Source of the DNA: Nesterenkonia populi
GTDB taxonomy: Bacteria; Actinomycetota; Actinomycetes; Actinomycetales; Micrococcaceae
Assembly (NCBI RefSeq): GCF_007994735.1
Contig: NZ_VOIL01000001.1
Coordinates: forward strand, 2,418,001-2,482,000
Length of the DNA stretch: 64,000 nt
Reading direction: 5' to 3'
Shown here: positions 37,633 to 46,226 of the stretch, one piece after another
Layout of the letters: each line of letters starts with the position of its first letter
Numbering within the stretch: the first letter of the stretch is position 1
Translations under genes and position numbers: made by a program
The notes under the pieces: generated by a model
What the model was told of the DNA's origin: nothing
Databases searched by the model: none
The model's input: only the letters and a program-made list of their open reading frames with translations

Positions 37633-37929
37633 TTACTTCTCGACCTTGGCCAGCACGTCGCGGGCGTTGAGCACCAGAAGCTCCTCGCCGCCGGCCTTGA
37701 CCTCGGTGCCGCCGAACTTCGAGTAGATGACGACGTCGCCCTCGGCCACGTCCACGGGCAGACGGCCGCCCTTGTCGTCGAACTTGCCGGGGCCGACTGC
37801 TACGACCTCGCCCTCCTGGGGCTTCTCCTTGGCGGTGTCCGGGATCACCAGGCCGGAAGCGGTGGTCTGCTCGGCCTCCAGGGGGCGGACAACAATACGA
37901 TCCTCGAGGGGCTTGATAGAGACTGACAT
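37633..37929 (-). CDS. groES: Co-chaperonin GroES
   Basis: A 98-residue 10-kDa chaperonin starting [20 protein letters not shown], with the mobile loop around [19 protein letters not shown] and the C-terminal [20 protein letters not shown]. It caps the GroEL ring. ATG 37929 follows GGAGAG; the frame extends upstream to 37977 but that extension is not part of the family. The two CIRCE elements upstream imply HrcA repression. Confidence 0.98.
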   Translation of the reverse strand: MSVSIKPLEDRIVVRPLEAEQTTASGLVIPDTAKEKPQEGEVVAVGPGKFDDKGGRLPVDVAEGDVVIYSKFGGTEVKAGGEELLVLNARDVLAKVEK

Positions 37930-38030
37930 TCTCAGCTCTCTCCTTTGCACATGGTGTGAATGCTTGGACTGCTGCACGCCTCAGGAGTGACCGACCGTCG
38001 TCGCGGGTGCCGGCGGCTCATCCTTCGGCT

Positions 38031-38057
38031 TTAGCACTCAGTGACGATGAGTGCTAA
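38031..38057. promoter_or_regulatory. CIRCE element, perfect consensus
   Basis: TTAGCACTC, nine bases, GAGTGCTAA: the exact HrcA operator consensus. It lies about 100 bp upstream of groES, in the promoter region. Confidence 0.97.
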
Positions 38058-38076
38058 CCCAAACTATATGACTCGA

Positions 38077-38103
38077 TTAGCACTCGATCAAGCACAGTGC
38101 TAA
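38077..38103. promoter_or_regulatory. Second CIRCE-like element, one half-site imperfect
   Basis: TTAGCACTC, nine bases, CAGTGCTAA; one mismatch to the HrcA consensus. It is spaced 46 bp from the first element and ends 4 bp before the stop codon of the convergent-side phosphatase gene. Confidence 0.9.
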
Positions 38104-38107
38104 TCCA

Positions 38108-38701
38108 TCATGCGCGGAAGCCCGCCCCGGGCGGAGATGGGGTGCCCAGCTTGGCAGCGAGGGCCTCAAGAGGCTCGCAGATCTCGTCGAAGGCCTGGTC
38201 GTAGACATCCTCGGGAAGCATATAGGGGTCGACGACGTCGTCCTCGCCCCGCAGGGAGCCGGTGCGGTCCCGCCGCTGGTCCGCCAGGGCGACCAGGGCC
38301 TTGAGCCGCTCGGCGGAGGAGCCCTCAGGCAGCTCACCCTCCTCAATGTGGGCGAGGATGCGGCCGAAGTGCCGAACGGTGAAGGTCCGCGGTCCGGCCT
38401 CGGGCGCGTCGGTGAGCATGTCGCGGACGTGCTCCCGGGTGGCCCCGAGGATGAGGTCCGCCTCACGCAGCATTCGAGGGGTTGTCTGCTCGGCCACGAA
38501 TCCGTCGGTCTCCGCCCCCGCTGCCCGGAGGCGCTCCCTGGTGCCGGGCTGCATGTCCCACCCGCTGTGGGCGAAGGTGCCACCGGAGGCCACCTCGACA
38601 TCCTCATCCGCGGCGAACATATGCGCCAGGAGCCGCTCCATAGCAGGCGAACGGCAGATGTTGCCGGTGCACACCGCCAGGATCGAGAACTGCTCAGCCA
38701 T
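38108..38701 (-). CDS. Low-molecular-weight protein-tyrosine phosphatase
   Basis: A 197-residue LMW phosphatase: P-loop CTGNICRS (C11, R17) at the N-terminus and the general-acid Asp in DDVVDPYMLP near residue 160. It dephosphorylates protein tyrosines in the cytoplasm and is often linked to capsule or surface polysaccharide control. At 197 residues it is longer than classical 150-residue members, because of an insert around GELPEGSSAERLKALVALAD. The gene lies 11 bp after the helicase gene on the same strand, so it may be co-transcribed, ending at the CIRCE region. Confidence 0.93.
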   Translation of the reverse strand: MAEQFSILAVCTGNICRSPAMERLLAHMFAADEDVEVASGGTFAHSGWDMQPGTRERLRAAGAETDGFVAEQTTPRMLREADLILGATREHVRDMLTDAPEAGPRTFTVRHFGRILAHIEEGELPEGSSAERLKALVALADQRRDRTGSLRGEDDVVDPYMLPEDVYDQAFDEICEPLEALAAKLGTPSPPGAGFRA

Positions 38702-38712
38702 GGCCGCGCGTC

Positions 38713-40221
38713 TCAGCTCTCGGATGAGCTTCCGCTGCGACGACGACGGCGACGACGCCGCTGGTCGCCGGATTTTCCGCCCTCGGCCTTCGGGCCGCCG
38801 TTCTGCGCCTTCTCCTGGCCGGCGGGCGCCTGGCCGCGCCGGTCCCGGCTGCGTCCGCCGCCTGAACGACCTCCGCGTCCGCCCTCTGAGCGGCTGCCGC
38901 GATCACCGTCCGGGCCGCCGAGGTCCTCGAGCTTCTCAGCGTCCAGCCCGGCCTTGGACCGTTTGTGGCGGGGGAGGCGGCCTTTGGTCCCCTGGGGGAT
39001 GTCCAGGTCCTCGAACAGGTGGGGGGATGAGGAGTAGGTCTCGACCGGCTCAGGGATGTCCAGGCCGATCGCCTTGTTGATGAGGCTCCAGCGGTGGATG
39101 TCCTCCCAGTCCACGAAGGTCACCGCGGTCCCCTTCTTGCCGGCACGGCCGGTGCGGCCGATGCGGTGAAGGTAGGTGGAATCGTCCTCCGGGCATGTCA
39201 GGTTGATGACGTGGGTGATGTCGGTGACGTCGATGCCGCGGGCGGCCACGTCAGTGGCGACCAGCACGTCCACCTTGTCGTTGCGAAAGGCCCGCAGGGC
39301 CTGCTCGCGGGCGCCCTGGCCGAGGTCGCCGTGGATGGCGCCGGCGGCGAACCCGCGGGAGATCAGCTCGTCGGAGAGCTTGTCGGCCTGCCGCTTGGTG
39401 CGGGTGAAGATGATGGTGCGTCCGCGGCCCTCAGCCTGCAGGATGCGGGCGATCATCTCGTCCTTGTCCAGCGAGTGGGCCCGGTAGACGACCTGCCGGA
39501 TGTCCTTCTTGGTGACGCCGTCGTCCTCGGGGTCAGCGGCATGGATGTGGGTCGGCTTGGTCATGAAGCGCCGTGCCATGGAGACCACCGGCCCTGGCAT
39601 GGTCGCGGAGAAGAGCATGGTCTGTCGGACCTCCGGCACGTGGGAGAGCAGCTTCTCCACATCCGGGAGGAAGCCCAGGTCGAGCATCTCATCGGCCTCA
39701 TCGAGGATCACGATGCGGACGTTCTTCAGGCTCAGGTGCTTCTGGCGGTGCAGGTCGATCAGACGACCGGGAGTGCCGACCACGATCTCCACACCTCGCT
39801 CGAGCTCCTCGATCTGGGGCTCGTAGGCGCGGCCCCCGTAGATCGTGGCGATGCGCACGCCGAGCTTCGCGCCGGCTGTGATGATGTCACCGGCCACTTG
39901 GACGGCCAGCTCACGGGTGGGGGCCACGATCAGGGCCTGGGGCGCACCCGGGGCAGAGAGCTGGTCATAGCCCTCGTCACCGGGCGCGGTGACCCGCTGC
40001 AGGGCGGGAATGCCGAAGCCGAGGGTCTTGCCGGTGCCGGTCTTGGCCTGGCCGATGATGTCACTGCCGGCAAGGGCGATCGGCAGGGTCTCGGCCTGGA
40101 TCGGGAAGGGCTGGATGATCCCCTTCTCCGAGAGGGCGCCGACGATCTCGGGGCGGACGTCGAAGTCCGCGAAGGTGGTGGTCTTCTCCGCTGCTGCGGG
40201 GGCCTGCTCTGTGTCTGTCAT
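38713..40221 (-). CDS. DEAD-box ATP-dependent RNA helicase
   Basis: About 502 residues. Q-motif F..F...P.I..AL.EKGI; motif I AKTGTGKT; motif II (DEAD) in VILDEADEMLDLGF; motif III SAT in LFSATMPGP; motif VI HRIGRTGRAG. The C-terminal 90 residues are Arg/Gly/Ser-rich (RGSRSEGGRGGRSGGG) and end in a run of Arg, a non-specific RNA-binding tail. It unwinds RNA in ribosome assembly or mRNA decay, probably with roles in the cold. ATG 40221 is used; an ATG four codons upstream is possible but has no ribosome-binding site. Confidence 0.96.
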   Translation of the reverse strand: MTDTEQAPAAAEKTTTFADFDVRPEIVGALSEKGIIQPFPIQAETLPIALAGSDIIGQAKTGTGKTLGFGIPALQRVTAPGDEGYDQLSAPGAPQALIVAPTRELAVQVAGDIITAGAKLGVRIATIYGGRAYEPQIEELERGVEIVVGTPGRLIDLHRQKHLSLKNVRIVILDEADEMLDLGFLPDVEKLLSHVPEVRQTMLFSATMPGPVVSMARRFMTKPTHIHAADPEDDGVTKKDIRQVVYRAHSLDKDEMIARILQAEGRGRTIIFTRTKRQADKLSDELISRGFAAGAIHGDLGQGAREQALRAFRNDKVDVLVATDVAARGIDVTDITHVINLTCPEDDSTYLHRIGRTGRAGKKGTAVTFVDWEDIHRWSLINKAIGLDIPEPVETYSSSPHLFEDLDIPQGTKGRLPRHKRSKAGLDAEKLEDLGGPDGDRGSRSEGGRGGRSGGGRSRDRRGQAPAGQEKAQNGGPKAEGGKSGDQRRRRRRRRSGSSSES

Positions 40222-40229
40222 GCGTTCTT

Positions 40230-40463
40230 TCATTCGGCGAGCGCCGCGAAGCCGACGCTCTTCTTGGTGTCGGATCCGATCTCCACATAGCCGATGGAAG
40301 CGGTGGGGACCACGATCCGCTTCTCGCGGCGGTCAGTCAGGGTGAACAGCGGCTTGTCGGACTCGATGGCCTCGGCGATGGTCTTCTCGACCTCTTCATG
40401 CGTGGACTCGGTCTCGACGACGATCTCGCGGGCGACGTTCTGGACTCCGATGCGTACTTCCAT
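40230..40463 (-). CDS. DUF3107 family protein
   Basis: A 77-residue actinobacterial protein of unknown role, beginning MEVRIGVQNVAREIVVETES and ending SIGYVEIGSDTKKSVGFAAL, a pattern typical of DUF3107. GAAGGAAG precedes ATG 40463. The same gene sits next to a DEAD-box helicase and a TetR gene in many Actinobacteria, as here, and translation of the helicase likely follows closely (8 bp gap). Its small size and mixed a/b pattern suggest a single domain; no catalytic residues are evident. Confidence 0.92.
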   Translation of the reverse strand: MEVRIGVQNVAREIVVETESTHEEVEKTIAEAIESDKPLFTLTDRREKRIVVPTASIGYVEIGSDTKKSVGFAALAE

Positions 40464-40557
40464 GCCACTTCCTTCAACGGGCGCGCCAGGCGTGCAGGCA
40501 CGCTGAACCTGTGCGTATGCTCCCCCGATAATAACGCTCAGGCGCAAATCACCGGCA

Positions 40558-41211
40558 TCAGTCCTCCGGGGTCGGAGCCTCAGCACCCTGCACCGCGGCG
40601 TCCTCCTCCCGCGGGAACCCGCTGATGCCCTTCCACGCCAGCCGGCCCGCAAGCTGCGCAGAAACTTCCATCGGGGGACGCTCCGAGAGCCGGATCCAGT
40701 GCCGGGCCGACTGGGTCGCCATCCCGATCAGTCCGTGGCCGAGCATGGTGGCCTCCGCCATGGGCTGGCCGGTGTCCTCCACGATCAGCTCCGCAATCGC
40801 TGCGGCCATCCGGGAGTGGAACCGGGAGAGCCGCTCGGCCACGGCGTCGTCGTGGTCCATGCCCGCGGTGAAGACCAGCCGGTAGGCCTCATCCTCCCGC
40901 GCGATGAACGCGAAGAAGGCCGTGACGGTGTCCTGCACTCGCTCCCGGTTGTCCTTCTCCCCAGCGAGCGCAGCGGTCAGCTCCTCGGTGAGCTGGGCCA
41001 GGTGGGTCTCCAGCACGTCCAGGAAGAGCTCGTGCTTGCCGGGGAAGTGCTGGTAGAGGACAGGCTTGGAGACGGCGGCCGCTTCAGCGATGTCGTCCAT
41101 GGAGGCAGCATGGAAGCCCTTGGCGACGAAGACCTGCTGGGCACGGTCGAGCAGCTGCAGCCGCCGCTGGGCCCGGGGCAGCCGGCGCTTGGGGGCGGGC
41201 AGGGAGCTCAC
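40558..41211 (-). CDS. TetR-family transcriptional regulator (conserved beside DUF3107)
   Basis: A 217-residue regulator; the HTH reads MDDIAEAAAVSKPVLYQHFP (about 40-59) followed by GKHELFLDVLETHL. The GTG start overlaps the stop of the PHP phosphoesterase gene (GTGA at 41208-41211), so the two are coupled. The VSKPVLYQHFPGKHELFL core resembles the Rv3208-type regulators that lie in the same order beside DUF3107 in mycobacteria. Target genes are unknown. Its C-terminal 20 residues are acidic and low in complexity. Confidence 0.92.
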   Translation of the reverse strand: MSSLPAPKRRLPRAQRRLQLLDRAQQVFVAKGFHAASMDDIAEAAAVSKPVLYQHFPGKHELFLDVLETHLAQLTEELTAALAGEKDNRERVQDTVTAFFAFIAREDEAYRLVFTAGMDHDDAVAERLSRFHSRMAAAIAELIVEDTGQPMAEATMLGHGLIGMATQSARHWIRLSERPPMEVSAQLAGRLAWKGISGFPREEDAAVQGAEAPTPED

Positions 41212-42059
41212 AGGCTCACCTCGCCGATGACCTGGGCCCCGGTGCCTGCCTCAATGATCCGCTCGACCATCTGCGGGGCGGTGGTGTTCTCCCCCAGCCG
41301 GTTGGGCTTGCCGGTGCCGTGATAGTCGGAGGAACCGGTGACGATCAGCCCGTGTCGGTGCGCAAGCTCGGCCAGCAGGCGCTTGCCGGTCTCTGTGTTG
41401 TCGCGGTGGTGGATCTCCACTCCGAGCATGCCGGCCTCGACCATCGCCTCCAGCTGGTCGGTGCTCAGGGTGGCGCCCCGGGCCGAGGCCATGGCGTGGG
41501 CGATGACCGGGACTCCCCCGGCGTCGCGGATCTGCGCGACCGCCTCGGCCGGGGTGGGGCTCTGCTGGGGGACGTAGTACTTGGTGCCTTTGTGCAGGAG
41601 CCGGGCGAAGGCCTCGGTGCGGTCGGCCACCACGCCCACGCTCACCAGCGCATCGGCGATGTGCGGGCGGCCCACGGTGGCCTCGGGAGCCACATGGGCG
41701 AGCACGTCCGCCCAGCTGAGGTCGAAGTCCTCCCCCAGGTTCGCGGCGATCTGCCGGGCTCGTTCGAGCCTGCCGGACCGGGCCGTGCGGAACATCTCGG
41801 AAAGGCCCGGGCAGCCAGGATCATGCAGATAGCTGAGGATGTGCACGCTCACCGGGCCCATCTGAGCGGTGACCTCCGCCCCGGGGATCAGCATCAGACC
41901 ATGCTCACGTGCCGCGGCAGAGGCCTCCTGCCAGCCGGCGGTGGTGTCGTGGTCGGTCAGCGCCAGGCCCTTCAGACCCGCGGCGGCCGCGGCGGCCACC
42001 ACCTGCGCCGGCGGCTCGGTGCCGTCCGAAGCGTCAGAGTGCACGTGCAGGTCGAACAT
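41208..42059 (-). CDS. PHP-domain phosphoesterase
   Basis: A 283-residue metal-dependent phosphoesterase. The PHP motifs are DLHVHSDASDGTEP (residues 3-16), ALTDHDTTAGW (about 35-45), LMLIPGAEVTAQ, and late HRHGLIVTGSSDYHG. Family members of this type (RNase AM/YciV, TrpH-like) act on nucleoside bisphosphates or trim short RNA 5' ends using three metal ions. AAGAGG precedes ATG 42059. The aminopeptidase gene diverges only 24 bp away, so the two share a promoter region. Confidence 0.9.
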   Translation of the reverse strand: MFDLHVHSDASDGTEPPAQVVAAAAAAGLKGLALTDHDTTAGWQEASAAAREHGLMLIPGAEVTAQMGPVSVHILSYLHDPGCPGLSEMFRTARSGRLERARQIAANLGEDFDLSWADVLAHVAPEATVGRPHIADALVSVGVVADRTEAFARLLHKGTKYYVPQQSPTPAEAVAQIRDAGGVPVIAHAMASARGATLSTDQLEAMVEAGMLGVEIHHRDNTETGKRLLAELAHRHGLIVTGSSDYHGTGKPNRLGENTTAPQMVERIIEAGTGAQVIGEVSL

Positions 42060-42083
42060 GCCTCTTACCCTACTGTGGTGAGC

Positions 42084-43568
42084 ATGAGCGACGACGACGT
42101 GCAGCAGACTTCCTCCCGATCCCAGCGGCCAGCATCATCGGCCTTCAAGGACTTCATGGGCTCGAGCTGGGCGCCCGCCTCCGGCGAGCTGCCGGGGCCG
42201 GACCCGGCAGCCGCGTACGCCGAGCAGCGGCGTCGTCGTGTGTCTGAGGCGTTCGCCGGGCAGCGGGTGATCGTGCCGGCCGGACCGCTGAAGACCCGGT
42301 CGAACGACACCGACTACCGGTTCCGGCCGCATTCGGCGTTCGCGCACCTGACCGGGCTGGGCGTGGACCATGAGCCCGGCGCCGTGCTCGTCCTCGAGCC
42401 GATTGAGGACGCTGAGCACGAGGCTGTGCTCTACTTCAAGCCGATGGCCGGCCGGGACACCGAGGAGTTCTACGCCAGCGCCAAGCACGGCGAGTTCTGG
42501 ATCGGCCCCCGCCCCACCTTGGCGGAGTTCCAGGCCCGCCTGGGGATCACCGCCCGCGATCTCGACGAGTTCACGGCCGCGGCAGGCAAGGACGCCGGCA
42601 CCGTGGGAATCCGGGTGCTGCGCGACGCTGACCCGCAGGTGGATGCGCTGATCGACGCCGCCCGCTCCGAGCACGGCGTCGATGCCGAGCAGACTGCCCA
42701 GCAGGATTCGACGCTCACCCAGTTCCTCTCAGAGATGCGGCTGGTCAAGGACGACTACGAGGCCGGCCAGCTGCGCGAATCCGCAGCCGCGACGATCAGC
42801 GGCTTCGAGGATGTGGTGCGCGCGCTGCCCGAGGCGCTGGAGCACGCCCGGGGAGAGCGGATTGTGGAGGGCACCTTCTTCGCCCGGGCCCGGCTGGAGG
42901 GAAATGATCTCGGCTACGACACGATCGCCGCCTCAGGGAACAACGCCACCGTCCTCCACTGGATCCGCAACACCGGCGCGGTGAACCCCGGGGAGCTGCT
43001 GCTGCTCGACGCCGGGGTGGAGGTCGACTCGCTCTACACCGCCGACATCACCCGCACCGTCCCCGTCTCCGGCACGTTCAGCCCCGTGCAGCGGCGCGTG
43101 TACGAGGCAGTCCTCGCCGCCGCCGACGCCGCCTTCGAGGTGGTGCGGCCAGGCGCGAAGTTCCGGGACATCCACACCGCCGCGGTGCGGGTCCTTGCCG
43201 AGCACCTCCACGAGTGGGGCCTGCTGCCCGTCAGCCTTGAGGAGGCCCTCTCCCCCGAGGGCCAGCACCACCGTCGCTGGATGCCGCACGGCACCAGCCA
43301 CCACTTGGGCCTCGACGTCCACGACTGCGCGGCGGCCAAGCGGGAGCTCTACCTCGATGGGGAGCTGCAGCCGGGCATGGTCTTCACCATCGAGCCCGGC
43401 CTCTACTTCAAGAATGAGGACCTCGCCGTGCCCGAGGAGTATCGGGGCATCGGTGTGCGGATCGAGGACGATGTCCTCGTCACGCAGGACGGGTGCGAGA
43501 ATCTCTCAGCGGCCCTGCCCCGCACCCCTGACGCCATCGAGGGATGGGTCCGCGGGCTGAGGGACTGA
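42084..43568 (+). CDS. pepP: Xaa-Pro aminopeptidase (aminopeptidase P, M24B)
   Basis: A 494-residue metalloaminopeptidase. An N-terminal creatinase-like domain (DTDYRFRPHSAFAHLTGLG) precedes the pita-bread domain with the five metal ligands: D in LLDAGVEVDS, D in YTADITRT, H in PHGTSHHLGLDVHD, E in FTIEPGLYF and E in GVRIEDDVLV. It removes N-terminal residues preceding proline, using two Mn ions. ATG 42084 gives the usual start; the frame is open far upstream only because it crosses the antisense of the PHP gene. It is followed by the inverted repeat at 43574-43633. Confidence 0.95.
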   Translation: MSDDDVQQTSSRSQRPASSAFKDFMGSSWAPASGELPGPDPAAAYAEQRRRRVSEAFAGQRVIVPAGPLKTRSNDTDYRFRPHSAFAHLTGLGVDHEPGAVLVLEPIEDAEHEAVLYFKPMAGRDTEEFYASAKHGEFWIGPRPTLAEFQARLGITARDLDEFTAAAGKDAGTVGIRVLRDADPQVDALIDAARSEHGVDAEQTAQQDSTLTQFLSEMRLVKDDYEAGQLRESAAATISGFEDVVRALPEALEHARGERIVEGTFFARARLEGNDLGYDTIAASGNNATVLHWIRNTGAVNPGELLLLDAGVEVDSLYTADITRTVPVSGTFSPVQRRVYEAVLAAADAAFEVVRPGAKFRDIHTAAVRVLAEHLHEWGLLPVSLEEALSPEGQHHRRWMPHGTSHHLGLDVHDCAAAKRELYLDGELQPGMVFTIEPGLYFKNEDLAVPEEYRGIGVRIEDDVLVTQDGCENLSAALPRTPDAIEGWVRGLRD

Positions 43569-43573
43569 GCCGC

Positions 43574-43633
43574 GCGCACCTTTCGAGGGGCCGCGTCTGC
43601 GCACCGGGCAATAGTGCCCCTTGAAAGGTGCGC
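43574..43633. repeat. Long inverted repeat between convergent genes
   Basis: The 18-base arms 43574-43591 (GCGCACCTTTCGAGGGGC) and 43616-43633 are complementary with one mismatch and enclose 24 bases. They start 6 bp after the aminopeptidase stop. The element may be a bidirectional terminator, since the next gene converges, or a copy of a small palindromic repeat family. Confidence 0.65.
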
Positions 43634-43714
43634 CACCGGGCTCGCAGCCGGGCTCAACGCAAGATTGGAGGGGATGCCTGCCCTGAGGCGCTGGGAAACC
43701 CCTCCATTCTCCCG

Positions 43715-44494
43715 CTACGAGCGGGAGTCGCCCTCGGGCTCAGCAGCCTCCGTCTCTTCGGACTCATCAGAGCCTCCCCCGGCAGGCTCAGCCTCCTCCC
43801 GCCGCACCCCGTATCGGGGGCGCCCGTCCTCGGTCTCCCACTGTGCGGCCCGCTGCCGGGCCTGCTCCTGGGATGAGGACTCCGGCGAGGCATGGTCGCT
43901 CTGGGCGCCGGGCCGGCTGCGGGAGGGCGAGGCGGACTGCTGCGGCGCCGTCGTGCGCTCCCCGCCGAGGTTTCCGGAGCGGCCGGTGGGGTCGTTGTGC
44001 GCGTTCAGGCTCACCGTCCCCGACTCCTTGACCAGCTGACGGGCTCGGCCTGCCACGGAGAAGTCGCACACGACGTCGTAGGTGGTGGCCGTCAGCTGCG
44101 AGACGGAGGCGAAATCGCGGCGCCCCTTCCGCACCGCGTAGCCGATGGTGCCGGCGATCATCCACACTCCGGCACCCAGCAGAACGATCGAGACCAGTTC
44201 CGCCAGCGGGGTCTCCGGAGTGAAGAGGTAGAAGATCATCGCGATGAAGCCGCCGAAGATCGCACCCTGAGCCGCCCCGCCCAGCGCCACCCGCGGGTAG
44301 GAGAGCCGGGTACGGATGTGCTCCACGCTGCGCAGGTCATTGCCGACGATGCTCAGCGATTTGATGTCGAACCCGTCGGCGGAGGCCAGATGGTCCACCA
44401 CCTTCTGGGCGTCCTCATAGGTGCGGTACCGGCCGAGCAGCTCTCCGGTGGGCAGGCCGCCGGAAGCACCGGCCGGGGTGGGCTGAACACTCAT
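43715..44494 (-). CDS. General stress protein 17M-like membrane protein
   Basis: About 259 residues. A YflT/GspM-type N-terminal domain (GRYRTYEDAQKVVDHLASAD ... LSIVGNDLRSVEHI) is followed by two membrane helices (GAAQGAIFGGFIAMIFYLF, and SIVLLGAGVWMIAGTIGYAV) and a long hydrophilic, Ser/Glu/Gln-rich tail of about 100 residues that looks disordered. The family is stress-induced in Bacillus and common in Actinobacteria; molecular function is unknown. ATG 44494 is preferred over two upstream codons. Divergent from the Mrp gene. Confidence 0.82.
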   Translation of the reverse strand: MSVQPTPAGASGGLPTGELLGRYRTYEDAQKVVDHLASADGFDIKSLSIVGNDLRSVEHIRTRLSYPRVALGGAAQGAIFGGFIAMIFYLFTPETPLAELVSIVLLGAGVWMIAGTIGYAVRKGRRDFASVSQLTATTYDVVCDFSVAGRARQLVKESGTVSLNAHNDPTGRSGNLGGERTTAPQQSASPSRSRPGAQSDHASPESSSQEQARQRAAQWETEDGRPRYGVRREEAEPAGGGSDESEETEAAEPEGDSRS

Positions 44495-44553
44495 GCGGCC
44501 CATTGTTTCAGGTTCGGCGCCCCGGATTCGCACCGGCTGAGACAATGGGTGCC

Positions 44554-45684
44554 ATGTCTGAGACTTCATCACCGGTGATCGATCGCATCCGCCGCCGCCT
44601 GGATGAGGTCATCGACCCGGAGCTGCGCCTCCCCATCACCCAGATCGGCATGGTGGGCGACATCAGCGTGGATGAGGGCGGCGCCGCCGAGGTGCAGGTC
44701 AAGCTCACCATCGAGGCCTGCCCCATGCGCAGCCGCATCGTTCAGGACGTCACCGCAGCCGCGGTCCGGGCCGAGGGGGTCACCACAGCGGAGGTGGACC
44801 TGCACGTGATGAGCCCGGAGGAGCGAGCCGCCCTGAAGGAGCAGCTGCGTGCCGGCGGCGGGAAGACCAACCCGTTCTCCCAGCCCGATTCGCTGACCAA
44901 GGTGTACGCGGTCGCCTCGGGGAAGGGCGGCGTCGGGAAGTCCTCGGTCACGGTGAACCTGGCCTGCGCACTCGCGGAGCAGGGGCTGAAGGTCGGCGTC
45001 GTCGACGCTGACGTGCACGGCTTCTCCGTGCCCGGACTCATGGGGATCACCGCCAAGCCAACCCGGCTGGACGAGATGATCCTGCCGCCGGTCGCCTACG
45101 GCGTGAAGACCATCAGCATCGGGATGTTCGTGGACGGCAACCAGGCAGTGGCATGGCGCGGACCGATGCTGCACCGAGCGGTGGAGCAGTTCCTCAACGA
45201 TGTCTACTTCGGGGACATCGACGTGCTGCTGCTTGACCTGCCGCCCGGCACCGGCGACATCGCCATCTCCGTGGCGCAGCTGCTGCCGGACTCCGAGCTG
45301 CTGGTGGTGACCACCCCGCAGGCCGCCGCCGCCGACATCGCCGAGCGCGCCGGAGCGCTGAGCACCCAGACGGAGCAGAAGGTCGCCGGAGTCATCGAGA
45401 ACATGGGGCCGATGACGATGCCGGACGGGTCCGTGCTGGAGCTCTTCGGCTCCGGGGGCGGGCAGGTCGTCGCCGACCGCCTCAGCAAGCAGCTGGGCGC
45501 TGAAGTGCCGCTGCTGGGCTCCGTCCCGCTGGACACCGGCCTGCGGCAGGCCGGCGACGACGGCGCACCCGTGGCCGTCTCGAGCCCAGGCTCTCCCGCC
45601 GGGTCTGCGCTTCGAAGCATCGCCGCCGAGCTCGCCGCCCGAGGCCGCGGACTGAGCGGAAGGTCGCTCCCCCTGAGCGTCTAG
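44554..45684 (+). CDS. mrp: Mrp/ApbC-family iron-sulfur cluster carrier ATPase
   Basis: A 376-residue protein. The N-terminal MIP18/DUF59 domain (residues 1-95: RLDEVIDPELRLPITQIGMV) precedes the MinD-like P-loop domain with the deviant Walker A GKGGVGKSS, DADVHGFSVPGLMG and DVLLLDLPPGTGD. The usual CPHC cluster-binding pair is replaced; at the equivalent place the sequence reads ENMGPMTMPDG, so no C-x-x-C is seen, which is common in actinobacterial Mrp. It carries or transfers Fe-S clusters. It converges with tatB across a 12-bp gap, a conserved neighbourhood. Confidence 0.93.
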   Translation: MSETSSPVIDRIRRRLDEVIDPELRLPITQIGMVGDISVDEGGAAEVQVKLTIEACPMRSRIVQDVTAAAVRAEGVTTAEVDLHVMSPEERAALKEQLRAGGGKTNPFSQPDSLTKVYAVASGKGGVGKSSVTVNLACALAEQGLKVGVVDADVHGFSVPGLMGITAKPTRLDEMILPPVAYGVKTISIGMFVDGNQAVAWRGPMLHRAVEQFLNDVYFGDIDVLLLDLPPGTGDIAISVAQLLPDSELLVVTTPQAAAADIAERAGALSTQTEQKVAGVIENMGPMTMPDGSVLELFGSGGGQVVADRLSKQLGAEVPLLGSVPLDTGLRQAGDDGAPVAVSSPGSPAGSALRSIAAELAARGRGLSGRSLPLSV

Positions 45685-45696
45685 CTCCAGGACTGG

Positions 45697-46176
45697 TCAG
45701 GTCGCGTCGACGTCGAACGGAGCCGGATCGGACTCCAGCGGGTCGACGTCCGCGTGCTGGGCCTGCGGCTCGGAGGCGGCGCCGGCGGTGGCGGCTCCGG
45801 CCATCCCCGCGGCCATCGCACCGCCGGTCTTCTTGGCCGCGGGGCTCTTCGCCCCAGGGCCGAACACGGCGCGCGGGTCCGCAGCCCTCTGGAGTTCCCG
45901 GCCGGCGCTGGTCAGCTCTTCGGTCTCCTCGGCCAGGGCCTCCCTGATGATGCGGCGGGGGTCATACTGGCGCGGGTCGTACTTCTCCCAGTCGACCTGG
46001 TCGAAATCGGTGCCGGTCTCCTCCCGGAAGCGGACTTTGGCCTCCTCAGCCATGCGCCGCCCCTGCCGGACCCATTCGCCGAGCTTCCGGGCGGACTGGG
46101 GCAGCCGGTCCGGCCCCAGCAGAATGACTGCCAGGAGCAGGAGGACGAGGAATTCGTAGGCGTTGATCCCGGGCAC
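45697..46176 (-). CDS. tatB: Sec-independent (Tat) translocase component TatB
   Basis: A 159-residue protein with one N-terminal helix (YEFLVLLLLAVILLGPDRLP, residues 7-26), then an amphipathic helix (SARKLGEWVRQGRRMAEEAK) and a long low-complexity Ala/Gly/Asp tail. The GPDRLP turn (GPxxLP) is diagnostic of TatA/B; the length and the DWEKYDPRQYDPRRIIREAL block indicate TatB. With TatC it receives folded twin-arginine substrates. It lies 50 bp after the membrane protein below, as in the sigE-rseA-tatB loci of Actinobacteria. Confidence 0.92.
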   Translation of the reverse strand: MPGINAYEFLVLLLLAVILLGPDRLPQSARKLGEWVRQGRRMAEEAKVRFREETGTDFDQVDWEKYDPRQYDPRRIIREALAEETEELTSAGRELQRAADPRAVFGPGAKSPAAKKTGGAMAAGMAGAATAGAASEPQAQHADVDPLESDPAPFDVDAT

Positions 46177-46226
46177 GGGGCTACCCTATCCGGCTCGCGC
46201 GGTCAGGCTGGCTCCGGGAGTGCCTC

